Positions 60,898 through 64,000 of a DNA stretch of 64,000 bases are shown here, one piece after another (positions within the stretch are counted from its first letter, which is position 1; each line of letters begins with the position of its first letter). Under the pieces are notes generated by a model. The model was not told the DNA's origin, searched no databases, and worked only from the letters and a program-made list of their open reading frames with translations. Source of the stretch: CAIMUS01 sp963708455 (GTDB lineage: Bacteria > Pseudomonadota > Gammaproteobacteria > Competibacterales > Competibacteraceae); NCBI GenBank assembly GCA_963708455.1, contig CAVPSQ010000004.1, positions 248,001 to 312,000 on the forward strand, read 5' to 3'. The position numbers were made by a program, and so were the translations under genes.

Positions 60898-63384
60898 ATG
60901 ACGAAAAGCACCTCCCGTTCGTCCGCCGCTGCAGCAGCGGACGGCCAGCGCCCTCGCCAACGACGTCCCAGCCTGCTCCGGGCGCTGCTCGGCTGGCTGG
61001 GCCTGACGTTACTCGGCGGCATCCTCCTGGGCGGCTTTGCGCTGGGCTCCTATCTGGTCCATCTCGATGAAGTGATCCACACCCAGTTCGAGGGCAAGCG
61101 CTGGGCCTTGCCCGCCCGGGTGTACGCCCGCCCCCTGGAGCTGTTCCCCGGCATGAATTTCAGCGCCGCCCAGTTCGCTCAGGAGCTGGAATGGCTGCGC
61201 TACCGCGCCCTGCCGCAACCGGAAGCTCCCGGCGCCTATACCCGCAAGGGCGACACCTTCGATGTCGCGCTGCGCGGCTTCAGTTTCTGGGACGGCGCCG
61301 AGCCGTCCCGTTCCCTGCACCTCGTGTTCAAGAAGGATACCCTGGCCGAACTGATCAGCCTGGACGGGCAGGACAATCCCAGCCTGGTGCGGGTCGAGCC
61401 GCTGCAAATCGCCAGTATCTACCCCGCCCATAACGAAGACCGGATTCTGGTGCGGCGCAACGAACTGCCGCCGGTGCTGGTGGACACGCTGATCGCCGTG
61501 GAGGACCGCAATTTCTACGACCATCTGGGGGTCGACTTCAAAGGCATTGTCCGCGCGCTGTTCGCCAACCTCAAGGCGGGCCACACGGTGCAGGGCGGCA
61601 GCACGCTGACCCAGCAGCTGGTCAAGAATTTCTTCCTCAGCAACGAGCGCACCCTGCAACGCAAGCTCAACGAGGCGCTGATGGCGATTCTGATCGAGCG
61701 CCGTTACAGCAAGGACGAAATCCTCGAAGCCTACGGCAACGAAGTCTACCTGGGGCAGGACGGCAGCCGCGCCATTCACGGCCTGGGGCTGGCCAGCCGC
61801 TTCTACTTCGACCGCGACCTGGTCGATCTGGATTTGCATCAACTCGCTCTACTGGTCGGCCTGATCAACGGTCCTTCCAAATACGATCCGCGCCGCCATC
61901 TCGAAGCCGCCAGGGAACGCCGCTCGCTGGTGCTCGACGTCATGGTGGAACGCAATCTGATCAGCGCCGCCGACGCCGCCGTCGCCAAGCTGATGCCCCT
62001 GGATGTTTCCTTCGATCCGCCCAGCGGCGTCACCCCCTATCCCGCCTTTCTGGATCTGGTGCAGCGCCAGTTGCAACACCATTACCGGAAAGAGGATATC
62101 GCCTCGGCAGGTTTGAATATCTTCACCACTCTGGATCCGCAGATCCAGGAGCTGACGGAAAAATCCATCCAGACTGGCCTGACTCAGTTGGAGAAAGGCA
62201 ACCGCCGGATTGCGCCGTTGCAAGCGTCGGCCGTAGTGGTATCCACCCAGACCGCCGATGTGCTGGCCCTCGTGGGAGGACGTGACCCCCGTCTGGCGGG
62301 TTTCAACCGGGCCCTGGATGCGCAGCGCCCCTCCGGTTCACTGCTCAAACCGGCGATCTATCTGACCGCTCTGGAGCGTCCCGACCAATACACCCTGGCG
62401 ACGCTGCTGGACGACACCACGCCGGTAGTCTATAGAGAGCACGGCGGGAAACCGTGGCGACCCATGAATTACGACCGGCGTTCCCACGGGCGGGTCATGC
62501 TGCGTCAGGCGCTGGCGCAGTCTCTCAATGTCCCGGCGGCCCGCGTGGGACTGGACCTGGATGTGACCCAGGTGATCGATACCCTGCAGCGACTGGGCAT
62601 CGAGCGCGACATGAAACCCTATCCGTCCCTGCTGCTGGGCTCGCTGGAGCTGTCTTCACTGGACATCGCCCAGATGTACGAGACCATCGCCAGCGGTGGC
62701 TTCCGCCTGCCGTTGCGCACCATTCGCGAAGTCACCACGACCGATGGCCAGCCGGTGCAGCGCTATGCGCTGGATGTGGAAAAAGTGGTCGAAGCCGGTC
62801 CCGCCTATCTGATCGTCAACGCCATGCAGCAGGTCGTGCAGAATGGCACGGCCAGTTCGATGAAGCGGGTCATTGCGCCCGATTTAAAAATCGCCGGTAA
62901 GACCGGCACCACGGACGAGTACCGCGATAGCTGGTTCTCCGGATTCAGCGGCAACCTGCTGTCAGTCGTCTGGGTAGGGCGGGACGACAACCGGCCGATA
63001 GGGCTGACCGGCGGCGAAGGCGCATTGCCGGTGTGGATGAATATCATGAGTAAACTCAAGCTGGAGCCGCTGGACCTGACCCAGCCGCCCGAAATCGAGG
63101 TAGCGATGATCAATCCGGCGTCCGGTCTGCGGGCCGGTAAAGGCTGTGGCAGTGCGGTTGCGCTGCCGTTTTTGAGCGGCTCGGTACCGGCTGGCGTTTC
63201 CTGTGGTGGCCGCGCAGCCCGCAAAGCAGCGAACAAACGCCCGCGGCCCGCCGCGCCGGGCGAGGACGCGCCGTTGTTCGAGGCGGTTAACAGCGATAGA
63301 CCGGGCGCCGCCGTCCGTCGCGCTCCTGAAGGAGCTGGACAATCCTATCCCATGAGTAATTTCTTTAGAGGGTTGGCGCAATGA
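60898..63384 (+). CDS. mrcB: Penicillin-binding protein 1B (bifunctional peptidoglycan synthase)
   Basis: 828 residues from the ATG at 60898. Inner-membrane class A PBP that polymerises glycan strands and cross-links them. A cytoplasmic tail, then the membrane helix LTLLGGILLGGFALGSYLV (~38-56) and the UB2H region. GT51 follows (AVEDRNFYDHLG with catalytic Glu202; GGSTLTQQLVKNFF). The transpeptidase has Ser481-x-x-Lys484 (SGSLLKP), the S-L-N at 542 and KTGTT at 668. All key residues are present. Upstream in-frame starts lie in the divergent gene. The last base of the stop is shared with the next start region (ATGATG), so the downstream lipoprotein is probably cotranscribed. Confidence 0.94.
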   Translation: MTKSTSRSSAAAAADGQRPRQRRPSLLRALLGWLGLTLLGGILLGGFALGSYLVHLDEVIHTQFEGKRWALPARVYARPLELFPGMNFSAAQFAQELEWLRYRALPQPEAPGAYTRKGDTFDVALRGFSFWDGAEPSRSLHLVFKKDTLAELISLDGQDNPSLVRVEPLQIASIYPAHNEDRILVRRNELPPVLVDTLIAVEDRNFYDHLGVDFKGIVRALFANLKAGHTVQGGSTLTQQLVKNFFLSNERTLQRKLNEALMAILIERRYSKDEILEAYGNEVYLGQDGSRAIHGLGLASRFYFDRDLVDLDLHQLALLVGLINGPSKYDPRRHLEAARERRSLVLDVMVERNLISAADAAVAKLMPLDVSFDPPSGVTPYPAFLDLVQRQLQHHYRKEDIASAGLNIFTTLDPQIQELTEKSIQTGLTQLEKGNRRIAPLQASAVVVSTQTADVLALVGGRDPRLAGFNRALDAQRPSGSLLKPAIYLTALERPDQYTLATLLDDTTPVVYREHGGKPWRPMNYDRRSHGRVMLRQALAQSLNVPAARVGLDLDVTQVIDTLQRLGIERDMKPYPSLLLGSLELSSLDIAQMYETIASGGFRLPLRTIREVTTTDGQPVQRYALDVEKVVEAGPAYLIVNAMQQVVQNGTASSMKRVIAPDLKIAGKTGTTDEYRDSWFSGFSGNLLSVVWVGRDDNRPIGLTGGEGALPVWMNIMSKLKLEPLDLTQPPEIEVAMINPASGLRAGKGCGSAVALPFLSGSVPAGVSCGGRAARKAANKRPRPAAPGEDAPLFEAVNSDRPGAAVRRAPEGAGQSYPMSNFFRGLAQ

Positions 63385-64000
63385 TGGCGAACACCATCTC
63401 TTCCCGGTTGTTAATCGTTATGCCGTTGTTCTGGCTGGCGGGCTGTTCGACCACGGCCACGCGCAGCGACGCACCGGCGCCCGTCGTCGATCACAGTGTG
63501 GCGCCGGCGCAGTCGGCGCCGGGGCAAACGACCACGGCGGTGGTCACCACGCCCGACGTGCCTGTGGTCAAAGTGCAGCCGCTGCCGCGCCAGTTGCCGC
63601 TGGAGCCCGAACCGCAGATCAGCATGGCGCCGCCCACCCCCAAGCCTAAGCCCAAGCCGACGGTGACCACCGCCACAACCGCGCCGCGCGCCGCACCTGC
63701 CGACGCCGCCACACAGGTGGCGACCGCGGCGACCAAAGCGCCAGTGCAGAACGCGCCGGAAGCCGTGGTACCGCCGCCGCGGCCCAAAACCGCAGTGCGG
63801 GATGTCACCCCGCCGCCGGCGGATCTCGCCCCCAAGCAGGGCAACCAGGCGGTGCAGGCGCTGCTGAACAGCGCCCGCAAACACGTCGCCGGCAGCGACT
63901 GGGACAAGGCGGGCGCGGACCTGGAGCGCGCCTTGCGCATCGAGCCCAAGAACGCCGGCATCTGGCACGATCTGTCGCAGATACCGCTTGCAGCAGCGAC
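63381..64000 (+). CDS. TPR lipoprotein downstream of mrcB (partial)
   Basis: Runs off the end of the window. Signal sequence with lipobox L-A-G-C (LIVMPLFWLAGCS, Cys near 22), then a ~130-residue Pro/Ala/Thr-rich linker (PPTPKPKPKPTVTTATTA), then a TPR starting AVQALLNSARKHVAGSDWDK and AGADLERALRIEPKNAGIWH. The last few codons (IPLAAA) do not fit, and shifting one base near 63982 gives IRLQQR, the expected TPR continuation; likely another single-base error. Overlaps the mrcB stop. Similar lipoproteins next to mrcB may regulate PBP1B, but this is inference. Confidence 0.72.
   Translation, partial: MMANTISSRLLIVMPLFWLAGCSTTATRSDAPAPVVDHSVAPAQSAPGQTTTAVVTTPDVPVVKVQPLPRQLPLEPEPQISMAPPTPKPKPKPTVTTATTAPRAAPADAATQVATAATKAPVQNAPEAVVPPPRPKTAVRDVTPPPADLAPKQGNQAVQALLNSARKHVAGSDWDKAGADLERALRIEPKNAGIWHDLSQIPLAAA

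Noticed and set aside
1..64000. tRNA, rRNA or exosortase genes
   Set aside because: None recognised by eye on either strand; small tRNAs could be missed without a dedicated scan.

Overview
The window is GC-rich bacterial DNA. It reads as a gammaproteobacterium: an oligopeptidase A start, TamA/TamB, PBP1b, DedA and a DegP/DegQ protease sit beside PEP-CTERM/EPS-type genes (a PrsT-like TPR lipoprotein, a VpsR-like sigma-54 activator, one PEP-CTERM protein). A Competibacteraceae-like sludge organism would fit, but this is inference from gene content only. No rRNA or tRNA gene was recognised.

Layout. 1-6.3 kb: 5' end of prlC, then a GldA/GldF/GldG/DUF4340 ABC transporter operon and a DedA protein. 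6.3-11.4 kb: a MITE-like repeat, a small membrane protein, a macrodomain protein, then a lasso-peptide-like mini-cluster (27-residue precursor, strong hairpin, PqqD, B2-type protease, HPr-kinase-like kinase) followed by a frameshifted sigma-54 regulator. 11.4-22 kb: a nine-gene minus-strand operon, mostly with overlapping start/stop codons: hypothetical, FtsH-like AAA, MoxR AAA, three novel proteins, a TPR protein, TatD, PrsT-like lipoprotein. It resembles the FtsH/MoxR 'ternary' NTP-dependent systems, but no vWA partner is visible. 22-37.9 kb: an accessory island with gene remnants (restriction-modification, arylsulfatase, PIN, DUF6883), an attC-like site, toxin-antitoxin pairs (VapBC, a ParE pair, HigBA), a RAYT with its REP repeats, an IS1595-family element with 8-bp target duplication, two near-identical tandem IS4-family copies, an IS110-family element, and several dispersed repeat families. 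37.9-46.1 kb: a 7.3-kb PKD/NHL/RHS surface-protein gene broken into several frames, and a PEP-CTERM gene interrupted at a G11 tract. 46.5-64 kb: SulP transporter, DegP-like protease, a second HPr-kinase/PqqD locus (HprK-related kinase A type) with a nucleotidyltransferase and a putative Tat-exported substrate, a redoxin, TamB, TamA, a phosphotransferase/P-loop fusion, mrcB, and the start of a TPR lipoprotein.

Two themes stand out. First, two distinct loci pair a PqqD-type peptide-binding protein with an HPr-kinase-fold kinase, and each has a candidate small substrate next to it. Second, single-base frameshifts recur in conserved genes (tatD, tamA, tamB, the SulP gene, the sigma-54 regulator), which suggests draft-quality sequence. 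Individual pseudogene or phase-variation claims should be read with that in mind.
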